Positions 34,936-43,926 of a stretch of DNA of 64,000 nt are shown piece after piece; position 1 is the stretch's first letter; every line of letters begins with the position of its first letter. Under the pieces are notes generated by a model that had not been told where the DNA came from, ran no database searches, and worked only from the letters and a program-made list of their open reading frames with translations. Both the position numbers and the translations under genes were made by a program. This DNA comes from Bacillus taeanensis. GTDB lineage: Bacteria; Bacillota; Bacilli; Bacillales; UBA6769. The DNA lies in NCBI RefSeq assembly GCF_003318295.1, contig NZ_QOCW01000020.1, positions 1 to 64,000 on the forward strand, given 5' to 3'.

Positions 34936-36330
34936 TTAACGAAATTCAGCCGCTTGTTTAAATTTTGCTGGAATCCCCGCAGTATACGGCTTTCCTTCTG
35001 TACGTATTTTAAATTCCTCTTTTGCTTTATTTAAAACATCGTCTTTATTGATTAACAAGTCATACGCGGAAAGTGCCATCGTTTGAGCTGCTAGATGCAT
35101 CCCTTTAAAGCCGATTGATGAACCAAATGACGCTGTGGCCTGCCATGTATGGAGCTGAACGCCAGTAGGGGCGCATGTTGTCATAACAGTTGCAGTTGGT
35201 GTAATCCAGCTTACATCGCCAACGTCAGTCGAGCCGCTCATTGATTTTCCTTTCGTGCTTGTATCGTTTTGGTAAGAGGAAGAAAGAAGCTCCTTTTCAG
35301 TTTCATTTGCTGCTTTTACAATCGCAGGATCGATCGTTTTCACTAACGCTTCAGCCCATTTTTTTTCTTCATTCGTAAAATGTAAGGAGTTTGCACATTT
35401 CATATTATCAAACATTATTTCATTTAAAGGATCATTTGGCAGGGTGTTATAAGGAAATGCCTCAATTTCCGAGCGTACTTCTGTTTCAGTCATAAGTGCC
35501 GCACCTTGGGCAATTTTTTCGACTCTTCTAAGCATATCATCAACTTGTTCTTTCGTCGCAGCCCGTAAATAGTACCACACACTAGCATGCTCAGGGACAA
35601 TATTTGGAGAAAGGCCGCCATTTGTAGTTACATAATGAATGCGTGCGCCATCGACAATATGTTCACGTAAATAATTTGAGCCAACATTCATAAGCTCAAC
35701 AGCATCAAGCGCACTTCTTCCGGCATGAGGCGAGGCCGCCGCATGTGTCGGTGTTCCTTTAAAATGATATTTAATTGATACGGCAGACTGCATGCTCTTA
35801 TGTAAAACGAAATTTGATGTCCATGGATGCCACGTTAACGCACAGTCTAAATCATCAAAAACGCCTTCTTTAGCCATATACGTTTTTCCTGACAGCACTT
35901 CCTCAGCCGGACAGCCGTAATAACGAATCGTTCCGTTTAAGTGATGGTCATTCATCACTTTTTTTAAAGCGATCACAGCTTCAACACCGGCGGTTCCTAA
36001 TAAGTTGTGTCCACATCCATGTCCGGGACCATTTGATACAGCTTGTTCCTGCACTATATTCACTGTTTGGGAAAGTCCGGGTAATGCATCAAATTCTCCT
36101 AATATTCCGATGATCGGTTTTCCAGAGCCGTATTCAGCAACAAATGCAGTAGGTATGCTTCCAATCGAGGACTGAATGCTAAAGCCTTCTTCTTTTAATT
36201 TTACTTTCTGTAATTTACTTGCATAGTTTTCTTCATAAGCCACTTCAGGGTGTTCCCAAATTTTTTGAGCCATTGCAGTAAATTTAGTTTCATTTGCAGT
36301 CATCCACTGCAGCAGTGTTTCTTTACTCAT
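34936..36330 (-). CDS. M20-family amidohydrolase (AbgB-like)
   Basis: 464 residues of the M20D peptidase family, closest in layout to AbgB, the p-aminobenzoyl-glutamate hydrolase subunit. Metal-site motifs are GHGCGHNLLGT and CPAEEVLSGK; a dimerisation domain carries THAAASPHAGRSALDA, and SGSTDVGDVSWITPT precedes the C-terminal metal ligand region. It would cleave an amide-linked small substrate in the cytosol. No AbgA partner is present. It is last in a three-gene operon after two membrane proteins, divergent from a CdaR-type regulator, so it probably processes the imported compound. Confidence 0.85.
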   Translation of the reverse strand: MSKETLLQWMTANETKFTAMAQKIWEHPEVAYEENYASKLQKVKLKEEGFSIQSSIGSIPTAFVAEYGSGKPIIGILGEFDALPGLSQTVNIVQEQAVSNGPGHGCGHNLLGTAGVEAVIALKKVMNDHHLNGTIRYYGCPAEEVLSGKTYMAKEGVFDDLDCALTWHPWTSNFVLHKSMQSAVSIKYHFKGTPTHAAASPHAGRSALDAVELMNVGSNYLREHIVDGARIHYVTTNGGLSPNIVPEHASVWYYLRAATKEQVDDMLRRVEKIAQGAALMTETEVRSEIEAFPYNTLPNDPLNEIMFDNMKCANSLHFTNEEKKWAEALVKTIDPAIVKAANETEKELLSSSYQNDTSTKGKSMSGSTDVGDVSWITPTATVMTTCAPTGVQLHTWQATASFGSSIGFKGMHLAAQTMALSAYDLLINKDDVLNKAKEEFKIRTEGKPYTAGIPAKFKQAAEFR

Positions 36331-36355
36331 GTTATTCCTCCATTAATAATAAAAA

Positions 36356-37093
36356 TTAGGCATGTTCTTTCTGTTTTTTCATTTTTTCTAAAAGGATACA
36401 AACTACAACGGTGCCGAGGATACATAAAAAAGTTTGAAAGGCGCGGGGGACCGGACCGAGATTGACAAATAGTCCAAAAGCAATTCCAACTGCTCCGAAT
36501 AAAGGTTTTTTAACAGCAAACTGTGCAATTACTCCTCCGAATATGGCAGGAAGAACGAAGCGGAAGTTTTCTAATACCGACTGTGGAAACAAGGAAATTA
36601 AGTAAGACCCGCTTAGTATAACAGCGATAAGAATAATAATATTCACAAGAGAAGCAGTAGCAATTGCTAGCGATGCTGTAATTTCACCTTTTTTCGTCCC
36701 AGGTTCTGCACCGACTACGCTTTGGGCAACAGAGGCGCACGGAAGACACATGTTTCCAATATTCCCAGTTAAAAAGGCAAGATATGTTCCGGAAACACCT
36801 AAAATCGGATAATAACTAATCGGTTCAAGAACCCAAACAAACATAACAATGGAAGCATAAGCAGTAAATCCGGAAATAATCGCTGACCAGCCAGGATGAA
36901 AACCAAGTCCAAACGACAGATAAAGAGGAACGAGTAACGTTAAAATAATAATCGTCCAAATCGTTAAGCGGCCCCAAAAATGAGATTTCAGGTGATAGGT
37001 CTCAAAATTAATTGCTTGAGCAGTGGATATTGGCGCTGTTTCGGTCAAGGGAGCACTGAACGTGAGATCTTTTTGTTCTTTATTTACTGACAT
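36356..37093 (-). CDS. membrane protein, probable transporter subunit (partner of DUF5058 protein)
   Basis: 245 residues with about six membrane segments after a polar N-terminus of some 40 residues. The segment SGTYLAFLTGNIGNMCLPC and the following AEPGTKKGEITASLAIA are distinctive. It sits between the DUF5058 gene (23-base gap) and the amidohydrolase (25-base gap). AGGAG lies before the ATG at 37093; an upstream in-frame ATG overlaps the previous gene and lacks support. The pair looks like a two-component small-solute transporter; the substrate is unknown. Confidence 0.7.
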   Translation of the reverse strand: MSVNKEQKDLTFSAPLTETAPISTAQAINFETYHLKSHFWGRLTIWTIIILTLLVPLYLSFGLGFHPGWSAIISGFTAYASIVMFVWVLEPISYYPILGVSGTYLAFLTGNIGNMCLPCASVAQSVVGAEPGTKKGEITASLAIATASLVNIIILIAVILSGSYLISLFPQSVLENFRFVLPAIFGGVIAQFAVKKPLFGAVGIAFGLFVNLGPVPRAFQTFLCILGTVVVCILLEKMKKQKEHA

Positions 37094-37116
37094 TGCACTT
37101 CTCCTGCCTTTCTTCT

Positions 37117-37824
37117 TTAAGAAATAAAGTAGCCGACAACTAATCCGACAATAATAACGAGACCTAATGACCATTCTTTTAACCAAGTTACATTCAGCTT
37201 ATTTGCAGCCATGATTATAAGCGGCATAACGAGAAATGAAACGATTAATACGATAAATTCACTTCTTCCTTTTACCATTTCGCTGCCTCCGAGATAACCG
37301 AAAGCCCCAACCATCGCCGCAATAGAAATTGTATTTAATAGGCTGACATTTTTACTGTTTGAAGCTGCTTTTTGCTGTAGTTTTCCGAGTGATTTTGTAA
37401 ATAAGGCCGTAAATAACAGCCAGCCCATTCCCCCAAGGCACATTACCCAAACTGCAGCGGTAAAAGCTTGTACCGTATAATCAGCGGAACCTAAATCAGC
37501 GCCGGCAGCTTTTGAACCAATGCTTGCCCCGACCGTTTCAATTGCGGCAGAGCCGATAATCCCGATTCGCATTAACGTCACAGGATTGCCAACGAGTGCC
37601 ATAAAGGAAATTGCAACCACAACAATTGCTAACGAAGGACCTAAAGAGCTAATCGCGCCGGCTCTTATTGCGGATTTCACTTCTCCTGCAGTCATGCCGA
37701 CAGACGAACTTGCTTTTGAGGCTAGTCTCATAAAAATAATCGCTTGAAAAATAACGACTGCAGCGACAAGTGAAGCAAAAATCCAAAGTGGAAAGCTATT
37801 TGCCGTTTGCATTACTTTTTCCAA
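37117..37824 (-). CDS. DUF5058-family membrane protein
   Basis: 235 residues with six to seven membrane helices; the hydrophilic stretch ASKASSSVGMTAGEVKSAIR resembles DUF5058 proteins. First gene of the operon, transcribed away from the CdaR-type regulator. TTG start with AAGGGGG eight bases upstream; the next ATG is four codons in. Probably forms a transporter with the next gene. Confidence 0.7.
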   Translation of the reverse strand: MEKVMQTANSFPLWIFASLVAAVVIFQAIIFMRLASKASSSVGMTAGEVKSAIRAGAISSLGPSLAIVVVAISFMALVGNPVTLMRIGIIGSAAIETVGASIGSKAAGADLGSADYTVQAFTAAVWVMCLGGMGWLLFTALFTKSLGKLQQKAASNSKNVSLLNTISIAAMVGAFGYLGGSEMVKGRSEFIVLIVSFLVMPLIIMAANKLNVTWLKEWSLGLVIIVGLVVGYFIS

Positions 37825-38084
37825 AATAAAATTCCCCCTTTTAAAATTTTCTATAAAAATTTTTGTTGATAGAGAACGTTGTAATCATTTCGTATTTTTA
37901 ATTATCATCCCTTATAGAAAGAGCCTTCATTTTTTGCATCCTTATTTTGTTGATTTTTAAAAGACTTTATTTTCTGATTATTTATAATGTTAAGGCATTG
38001 TTAAAGGTAAAACAATGTAATATATTACATATATAGAGTATGAAAAATGGAATATCTTATATAGGAGAAGGGTGGAAGCTGGTA
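37825..38084. promoter_or_regulatory. divergent control region with a perfect palindrome
   Basis: Between the amidohydrolase operon and its likely regulator lies a 14-bp perfect palindrome TGTAATATATTACA (38016-38029), close to the regulator's start, and a TATAAT (37982-37987). A binding site for the CdaR/PucR-type protein or another local factor is plausible. Confidence 0.4.
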
Positions 38085-40157
38085 ATGGAAGCAATAAAAC
38101 CTGTTGTCGCTTTTTTAAATGATCTATGTAACGAGGTATCCTATGAAATATGGATGCAGGATCCAAACGATACATCTTACCGACTTATTTATGCAAAAGG
38201 AGAGATGGAAGAGGTAAATATAAATGTATTAACAAGTAATAAGGACGAGAAGTACGATATTTTTTATGAAGGGGATAATAGGTATATTTCCTTTCAATAT
38301 TCATCCGGCTATTCTGTCCTGCTTCGCTCTAGGGACGCTTTTCCTTTAACTAAGCACGATTTAGATTATTTATTTATCGGGTTTGACCTTTTTTACACAA
38401 AAAACTTAATGCAAACAAAAGATGTTGAATTAAATACAGTCATTGACAGCATTCGATCTGTTTCTTCGTCACTTGTGGTGGATGAGTTATTAAAAAAAAT
38501 AGTAAAAAACGCATTGTCAGTCATACCAACGGCAAATGCGGGGTTTCTTCAACTTTATGATGATGAAGAAGAGCGGTTAGTACCTAAAGCTGCGGTTGGA
38601 TTTGGTCCTGAAATGGAGTTGTTTAAGATAAAACCAGGAGAATCTATTACGGGCATGGTTTATGAAGTTGGTGAGCCGCTTATCTATCATTCAAAGGATG
38701 AAATTTATAAAAGTGTGGAAGAAAACGAGATATCTAAAGAAAATCTAGTAATATTAAATGCTTCAATTAAAAATAAAAGTGTACATGCTCTTGTAAGTGT
38801 ACCGGTATCGATTGGAACGAAGCGAATTGGTGTGATGACGATTCACCAATTTAATACAAACGGAAAATTTACGGAAGCGGATTTACGGCTACTGCAGGGA
38901 TTTGCTTCTCAAGCTGCAGTAGCCATTCAAAACGCCCGTCTTTATACAGAGGTAAAAGAAAGATTGCAGGAGCTTTCAAATAGAAATGAAGTCCACGAAA
39001 CACTTATTAAGCTTTCCTTGCAGAATAAGGGGATCCCACCGATTGTGAAAGAGATTAGCAGAATGATGAACAATAAAATTTCATTTTTTGATTATGTGGA
39101 AAATGAATGGTATCACAGCAAAGAAACTCAAAAGGCACCTTTTCATGCAGAAGAAATATTACAGATAGTGAAGAAGGAAAATGGCTTAACGACTATTGAG
39201 ATGTGTCAAACAAATATTGAACATTATTACCTTTATCCGATTGTAAATGGTTCGGTTTTTCTCGGTTGTTTTGTATTTCATTCGATTCATGCTCTTTCTT
39301 TTATTAACAAAATGATTATCGAGCAGGGCGGGGCGATACTTGCTCTTGAGCTTGTCAAAAAACATACATTAGAAGAAATTTATTATAAGAAAACACATGA
39401 ATTTTTTAATGAATTGATTGAAAGTAAAGAACCTCAGTTGTTAATAGCAAAGCGAAAAGAATTTAACCTTGATCCGGCTTCCTATTTTTTTGCCGGCGTT
39501 GTTGAGCTTGTGAATTATAAAGATTTTCATAAGCTTGAAGCGGACATTCACAGCATCATCTCTTTAATTAAAAAGAAAGTTTCAGCTGTAAACCTTATTT
39601 ATGGTTTTCATAATAAAATCATTTTTCTCGGTTCATTAACAGCTCGTTCCGTATTAACAGGTATAATAAAGGAACTTAAAACCATTATTAATACGTGGAC
39701 AAGCAGTCATGATGGTTTGTTATATGGAGGAATTGGTTCCAGTAAACAGGGAGCACATCATATTGCGAAAAGCTATTATGAAGCAAAAAAAGCAGCGGTG
39801 TATATGATTAATAAAAAAGAGACAGGTATCATTGCGTATGAAAGCATTGGTGTAAATCGCTTGTTTATTAATCAGGATACAAATGAAATACAAGAATTTC
39901 TAGAAGACTTCTTTAAGCCTTTACATACAACAAGAGCAAAGAAAAATCAGTTGGAATTAACTCTTTTAACGTATATTGAGTTAAATAAATCGGTTAATGA
40001 AACAGCAAATCATCTTCATATTCACATTAATACACTTTATCAGCGTTTGAAAAAAATTGAAGAATTACTGCAATTAAATTTAAACGATCCGAAAGACTCT
40101 CTGAAAATACAGCTGGCGTGCCATTTAAAAGAGACCTTTGTATTTCCTGGGCGGTAG
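38085..40157 (+). CDS. GAF-domain CdaR/PucR-type transcriptional regulator
   Basis: About 690 residues. A GAF domain is clear in the region IPTANAGFLQLYDD to FASQAAVAIQNARLYTEVKE, followed by a helical linker, a GGDEF-like CdaR central region, and a C-terminal PucR-type helix-turn-helix (LNKSVNETANHLHIHINTLY, then RLKKIEELL). Such proteins sense small catabolites and activate nearby operons. It is divergent from the DUF5058/amidohydrolase operon, its probable target. The ATG at 38085 has AAGGGTGG about nine bases upstream; an ATG at 38040 is in frame but has no ribosome binding site. Confidence 0.83.
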   Translation: MEAIKPVVAFLNDLCNEVSYEIWMQDPNDTSYRLIYAKGEMEEVNINVLTSNKDEKYDIFYEGDNRYISFQYSSGYSVLLRSRDAFPLTKHDLDYLFIGFDLFYTKNLMQTKDVELNTVIDSIRSVSSSLVVDELLKKIVKNALSVIPTANAGFLQLYDDEEERLVPKAAVGFGPEMELFKIKPGESITGMVYEVGEPLIYHSKDEIYKSVEENEISKENLVILNASIKNKSVHALVSVPVSIGTKRIGVMTIHQFNTNGKFTEADLRLLQGFASQAAVAIQNARLYTEVKERLQELSNRNEVHETLIKLSLQNKGIPPIVKEISRMMNNKISFFDYVENEWYHSKETQKAPFHAEEILQIVKKENGLTTIEMCQTNIEHYYLYPIVNGSVFLGCFVFHSIHALSFINKMIIEQGGAILALELVKKHTLEEIYYKKTHEFFNELIESKEPQLLIAKRKEFNLDPASYFFAGVVELVNYKDFHKLEADIHSIISLIKKKVSAVNLIYGFHNKIIFLGSLTARSVLTGIIKELKTIINTWTSSHDGLLYGGIGSSKQGAHHIAKSYYEAKKAAVYMINKKETGIIAYESIGVNRLFINQDTNEIQEFLEDFFKPLHTTRAKKNQLELTLLTYIELNKSVNETANHLHIHINTLYQRLKKIEELLQLNLNDPKDSLKIQLACHLKETFVFPGR

Positions 40158-40176
40158 AATTTTTCACTTTTTTGTT

Positions 40177-40227
40177 TGTAACCGCTTTAAAAAAACAATT
40201 GACTTTCATTTTTTTAGGTATTATTCT
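40177..40227 (+). promoter_or_regulatory. promoter of riboswitch module 1 with cre-like site
   Basis: -35 TTGACT (40199-40204), 17-base spacer, -10 TATTCT (40222-40227). A cre-like TGTAACCGCTTTAA (40177-40190, one mismatch to consensus) ends 8 bases before the -35. The same arrangement is repeated in module 2. Confidence 0.65.
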
Positions 40228-40254
40228 AAAAATAACAATTGTACATAAGCGAAT

Positions 40255-40438
40255 GATCGTTGTGGGAGAGTGCATTGCAAACGCCACCGAAGGAGCAAGT
40301 TTCAAAAAAACCCTTGAAACAAATCTCTCAGGTAGATGGAACCACAACTGGACGCAACTCTGGAGAGCGCGTAAACGAGTACGCCACCAAAGGGGAAGAC
40401 TCATATCATTTAAGAGTTAATCTCTCAGGTACAAGGAC
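40255..40438 (+). ncRNA. tandem glycine riboswitch, module 1
   Basis: Two consecutive glycine aptamers. Aptamer 1 has GGGAGAG, the core GCCACCGAAGGAGCAA and closes with AATCTCTCAGGTA. Aptamer 2 has CTCTGGAGAGCG, CGCCACCAAAGGGGAAGA and again AATCTCTCAGGTA. These are hallmark sequences of the gcvT-class riboswitch. Glycine binding normally prevents formation of the downstream terminator, so the HesB-like and purU genes should be induced by glycine. Confidence 0.95.
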
Positions 40439-40483
40439 AGAGAAGGGAGCAGGAAACTGCTGCCCTTTTCTGTCCTTTTTTGC
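40435..40483 (+). terminator. riboswitch expression-platform terminator, module 1
   Basis: GGACAGAGAAGGG / CCCTTTTCTGTCC stem with inner AGCAG/CTGCT pairing followed by TTTTTT. Its 5' edge touches the end of aptamer 2, as expected for a glycine-controlled attenuator. Confidence 0.9.
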
Positions 40484-40525
40484 GTGCGAAAATAGAAAAA
40501 TATACAGGTGGAAGGAGAAGAGGAC

Positions 40526-40831
40526 ATGGTCATTACATTAACAAATTCAGCATTGACTCAGTTGAAAGCAATGAATTTAAAAGAGGAACAATTTCCGCGC
40601 ATTGATGCCGATTTAGCTGGAGGCTGCGGACTTAGTGTGAAATTCTCACTTGTTTTTACTGAAGCAAGACGCGGTGATACCATCATTGAACATGAGGGGA
40701 TCCAAATTAGAATTGACCGTTTTACAAAGCGTTATTTAACAGAAGAAACAAACATTGATTATACGTCTGAACTCGGCTTTTTAGTTGGCGAAAGCTATGA
40801 ATCTTCTGACTGTGCAATTGAAATTATTTAA
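40526..40831 (+). CDS. HesB/IscA-like iron-sulfur biosynthesis family protein
   Basis: 101 residues with the HesB-like beta fold: VITLTNSALTQLKAMN at the start, GGCGLSVKFSLVF in the middle. It retains one core Cys (GGCG) and one near the C-terminus (SSDCAIEII), not the three of IscA. This places it with the YneR/YqkB-type small proteins of Bacillus with unproven function. AAGGAG 8 bases before the ATG at 40526 fixes the start. It is the first gene after riboswitch module 1, so glycine induction of an Fe-S-related protein is implied; SdaAA and LipA of the same locus are Fe-S enzymes. Confidence 0.8.
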   Translation: MVITLTNSALTQLKAMNLKEEQFPRIDADLAGGCGLSVKFSLVFTEARRGDTIIEHEGIQIRIDRFTKRYLTEETNIDYTSELGFLVGESYESSDCAIEII

Positions 40832-40847
40832 AATGGGGGAAAAAACA

Positions 40848-41714
40848 ATGTCACTGCGATCTGATAAAAACCGTGTAAGATTATTAATTACATGTCCTGA
40901 AAAACCTGGGATTATTTCAGCTGTTTCACATTTTTTATTAGAACATAAAGCAAATATCGTCCATTTTGATCAGCATACAACCGACCCTAGAGATGGAATG
41001 TTTTTTATGCGTATTGAATTTGAATTAGAAGATTTTGAGACTTCTTATCAAAAAATTGAAGACAATTTAGTAAATTTATCAGAGAAACACTCACTCGAAT
41101 ACCGTTTAAGCAATAGTAAACAACGAAAAAGAATGGCAATCTTTGTGTCGAAAACGAATCATTGTTTGACAGAACTTATTTGGCGCTGGAAATCAAAAGA
41201 AATCGATGTGGATATTGCGATGGTGATCAGCAATCATCCTGATTTAAGAAAAGAAGTTGAAGCGTATGGCATTCCGTATTATCATATTCCGTTAACACAT
41301 GAGACGAAAGAAGAAGCAGAGCGAAAAACGCTTGAACTGCTTGATGGAAAAGTTGATTTCATTGTGCTTGCCCGTTATATGCAAATTTTGTCGCCAGAGT
41401 TTATTTCTAAATACCGCGAGCAAATCATCAACATCCATCATTCCTTTTTACCGGCCTTTGTTGGGGCAAATCCTTATGTACGCGCCTTTAACCGCGGCGT
41501 AAAATTAATTGGTGCGACTGCTCACTATGTAACGAATGATCTTGACGAAGGACCGATTATTGAGCAGGATGTGCAAAGAGTCAATCACCGCTATTCGGCA
41601 GAAGATTTAAAAATCGCAGGCCGGCATATTGAAAAAATGGTGCTCGCACAGGCAGTATCTTGGCATATTGAAGATAAAGTTCTTGTTTACGGCAATAAAA
41701 CAATTGTTTTTTAA
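40848..41714 (+). CDS. purU: formyltetrahydrofolate deformylase
   Basis: 288 residues: an N-terminal ACT domain (RLLITCPEKPGIISAVSHFL) and a C-terminal formyltransferase-type hydrolase domain with NIHHSFLPAFVGANPY and LDEGPIIEQDV, which carry the Asn, His and Asp of the active site. PurU hydrolyses 10-formyl-THF to formate and THF, freeing THF when glycine cleavage floods the C1 pool. GGGGGA before the ATG at 40848 decides the start. It lies 16 bases after the HesB-like gene in a glycine-riboswitch operon. Confidence 0.93.
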   Translation: MSLRSDKNRVRLLITCPEKPGIISAVSHFLLEHKANIVHFDQHTTDPRDGMFFMRIEFELEDFETSYQKIEDNLVNLSEKHSLEYRLSNSKQRKRMAIFVSKTNHCLTELIWRWKSKEIDVDIAMVISNHPDLRKEVEAYGIPYYHIPLTHETKEEAERKTLELLDGKVDFIVLARYMQILSPEFISKYREQIINIHHSFLPAFVGANPYVRAFNRGVKLIGATAHYVTNDLDEGPIIEQDVQRVNHRYSAEDLKIAGRHIEKMVLAQAVSWHIEDKVLVYGNKTIVF

Positions 41715-41731
41715 TATTGAAATAACACCGG

Positions 41732-41783
41732 TTAAAGCGCTTACAAAAAACATCTTGACTTTCATATTTTCGTAGATTATTCT
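41732..41783 (+). promoter_or_regulatory. promoter of riboswitch module 2 with cre-like site
   Basis: -35 TTGACT (41755-41760), 17-base spacer, -10 TATTCT (41778-41783), the same boxes and spacing as module 1. A cre-like TTAAAGCGCTTACA (41732-41745, one mismatch) ends 9 bases before the -35. Confidence 0.65.
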
Positions 41784-41814
41784 AAAACTAACAATAATTA
41801 AATAGTGAGCGGAT

Positions 41815-42015
41815 GACGGTTGTGGGAGAGCGCGGAAGTAAGCCGCCGCCGAAGGAGCAAGTTCCAAAAAGACCCTTGGAACAAATCTCTCAGGTAGGAG
41901 GAACCATAACTGGACGCATCTCTGGAGAGCGCGTAAGCAGCAGGAATACATAGTTAACTACGCCACCAAAGGGGAAGACTTCATGGACGATCATGGAGTT
42001 AAACTCTCAGGTAAA
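41815..42015 (+). ncRNA. tandem glycine riboswitch, module 2
   Basis: Two glycine aptamers with the same core sequences as module 1 (GCCGAAGGAGCAA-type core, AATCTCTCAGGTA; then CTCTGGAGAGCG, CGCCACCAAAGGGGAAGA, CTCTCAGGTA). The second aptamer has a slightly longer variable stem. It controls glyA and, by position, the serine dehydratase and gcv genes that follow. Confidence 0.95.
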
Positions 42016-42017
42016 AA

Positions 42018-42060
42018 GGACAGAGAAGGGGAGAAACGCTACCCTTCTCTGTCCTTTTTT
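42018..42060 (+). terminator. riboswitch expression-platform terminator, module 2
   Basis: Perfect 13-bp stem GGACAGAGAAGGG / CCCTTCTCTGTCC followed by TTTTTT. Confidence 0.93.
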
Positions 42061-42147
42061 GCGTGCAGAAAAGGGAAGCGGAATGGTGATAGGAATACAC
42101 TATCGTGATTTTCAAGAGATGCTAAAAATGTTTAAGGAGGGCAAAAC

Positions 42148-43398
42148 ATGAGTTTGCAGCACAATGACTCAACAATTTTTGAAGCGATTCAACAGGAGGA
42201 GAAGCGTCAGCATGAAACGCTCGAACTAATTGCTTCAGAAAACTTTGTTAGTTCCGATGTATTAGAAGCGATGGGAAGCGTGATGACCAATAAGTATGCA
42301 GAAGGTTATCCCGGTAAACGTTACTACGGTGGATGTGAATTTGTAGATGTGGCCGAGAAAACAGCGATCGAACGCCTTACAAAGCTGTTTGATGCAAAAT
42401 ACGCTAATGTGCAGCCGCACTCAGGCGCACAGGCGAATATGGCTGTCTTTTACGCACTGCTTCAGCCTGGTGATAAAGTAATGGGCATGAATTTATCGCA
42501 CGGCGGTCATTTAACACACGGAAGTCCGGTCAGCATTTCTGGAAAATGGTTTGATGTTGTGTCATACGGTGTACGAGAAGATAACCACTTAATCGATTAT
42601 GAGGAAGTGGAAAAAACGGCCTTAAAGGAAAAGCCGAAACTTATTATTGCCGGTGCAAGCGCCTACCCGCGTGTGATTGACTTTAAGCGTTTTCGAGAAA
42701 TCGCCGACAAAATTGGCGCACTGTTAATGGTTGATATGGCTCATATTGCAGGCCTTGTCGCTGCAGGACTTCATCCATCACCCGTACCGCACGCTCACGT
42801 TGTAACAAGTACAACGCATAAAACATTACGAGGACCGCGCGGCGGCATCGTCTTAACAAATGATGAAGACATCATTAAAAAAATTAATAAAGCTGTTTTT
42901 CCAGGTCTCCAAGGCGGTCCGTTAATGCACATTATTGCTGCAAAAGCTGTTTCATTTAAGGAAGCACTGCAGCCGAGCTTTACAGATTATGCACAGCAGG
43001 TGATCGAAAATGCGAAAACACTCGGTGATACGCTGTTAAAAGAAGGAGCAGCCCTTGTTTCCGGGGGCACGGATAATCATATTGTGCTGTTAGATGTTCG
43101 TCCGTGGAATCTTACCGGAAAAGAAGCCGAACACCTCCTCGAAAAAGCAGGCATTACGGTTAATAAAAATACGATTCCATATGATCCTGAAAGTCCGTTT
43201 GTTACAAGCGGAATTCGCATGGGAACAGCGGCACTGACAACACGCGGCATGAAGCAGGAAGATATGGTAAAAATCGGTGAAGTCATAGCATCTGTGCTTA
43301 AGAGCAATGAAGAGGAAAGCACACTTAGAAAGGCAAAAGAAATAACAAAAGCGATTTGTGAATCGTATCCATTATTTCAGCAAACTGCAGCTGTTTAA
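42148..43398 (+). CDS. glyA: serine hydroxymethyltransferase
   Basis: 416 residues, full family length. The PLP lysine lies in [16 protein letters not shown], and [17 protein letters not shown] and the N-terminal [13 protein letters not shown] motif are standard. With methylene-THF and glycine in excess it runs toward serine. AAGGAGG precedes the ATG. Being under a glycine riboswitch and next to serine dehydratase, it is probably a second, catabolic SHMT distinct from the housekeeping glyA usual in Bacillus; that is inferred from context. Confidence 0.95.
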   Translation: MSLQHNDSTIFEAIQQEEKRQHETLELIASENFVSSDVLEAMGSVMTNKYAEGYPGKRYYGGCEFVDVAEKTAIERLTKLFDAKYANVQPHSGAQANMAVFYALLQPGDKVMGMNLSHGGHLTHGSPVSISGKWFDVVSYGVREDNHLIDYEEVEKTALKEKPKLIIAGASAYPRVIDFKRFREIADKIGALLMVDMAHIAGLVAAGLHPSPVPHAHVVTSTTHKTLRGPRGGIVLTNDEDIIKKINKAVFPGLQGGPLMHIIAAKAVSFKEALQPSFTDYAQQVIENAKTLGDTLLKEGAALVSGGTDNHIVLLDVRPWNLTGKEAEHLLEKAGITVNKNTIPYDPESPFVTSGIRMGTAALTTRGMKQEDMVKIGEVIASVLKSNEEESTLRKAKEITKAICESYPLFQQTAAV

Positions 43399-43413
43399 GA
43401 AAGGAGCATGATG

Positions 43414-43926
43414 ATGGAGTTTCAAAGCTGTTTTGATATTATCGGCCCGATTATGGTAGGTCCATCAAGCTCACATACGGCAGGCGTTGTCTCAATCGGA
43501 AAGTTCGTCCATGAACTGTTAGGGGGATGCCCTGAAAAAGCGAATATTATTTTCTATGATTCATTTGCCGAAACCTATGAAGGACACGGAACAAATAAAG
43601 CACTTCTTGGCGGACTGCTCGGAATGAACACAAATGATGCGCGGATTAAATACTCGCTGCAGTTAACAAAACAGTATGAGCTTACGTATCAATTTAAACT
43701 CGAAGAAACTTGTCCATACTTTCAACATCCGAACACAGCGGTTATCAAAGCAGAGCGAGGAGAGCGCGTTGTGACAGTTGGCGGTGCCTCGCTTGGCGGC
43801 GGATTATCAAAAATCTTTATGATCAATGATGAAATGACCGATATTCGCTTAAGTACAAGTGATAACATGACTGAGCTTGCAAATCGTTATCGTCCATATA
43901 AACTTCAGGAAATGGTTGGTGCGTAA
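43414..43926 (+). CDS. sdaAB: L-serine ammonia-lyase beta subunit, without ACT domain
   Basis: About 170 residues covering the catalytic beta domain (GPIMVGPSSSHTAG, GHGTNKALLGGLLG, GGASLGGGLSKI). The usual C-terminal ACT domain of about 70-80 residues, present in B. subtilis SdaAB, is missing; the protein ends soon after the beta domain (YKLQEMVGA) at the sdaAA start. Three ATGs occur in a row; the third (43414) is 7 bases after AAAGGAG and is preferred. Together with SdaAA it converts serine to pyruvate and ammonia. Loss of ACT could remove allosteric control by serine. Confidence 0.88.
   Translation: MEFQSCFDIIGPIMVGPSSSHTAGVVSIGKFVHELLGGCPEKANIIFYDSFAETYEGHGTNKALLGGLLGMNTNDARIKYSLQLTKQYELTYQFKLEETCPYFQHPNTAVIKAERGERVVTVGGASLGGGLSKIFMINDEMTDIRLSTSDNMTELANRYRPYKLQEMVGA

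Noticed and set aside
40118-40541. Overlapping open frames across riboswitch module 1
   Set aside because: They run through the glycine aptamers and terminator; the conserved RNA explains the sequence.
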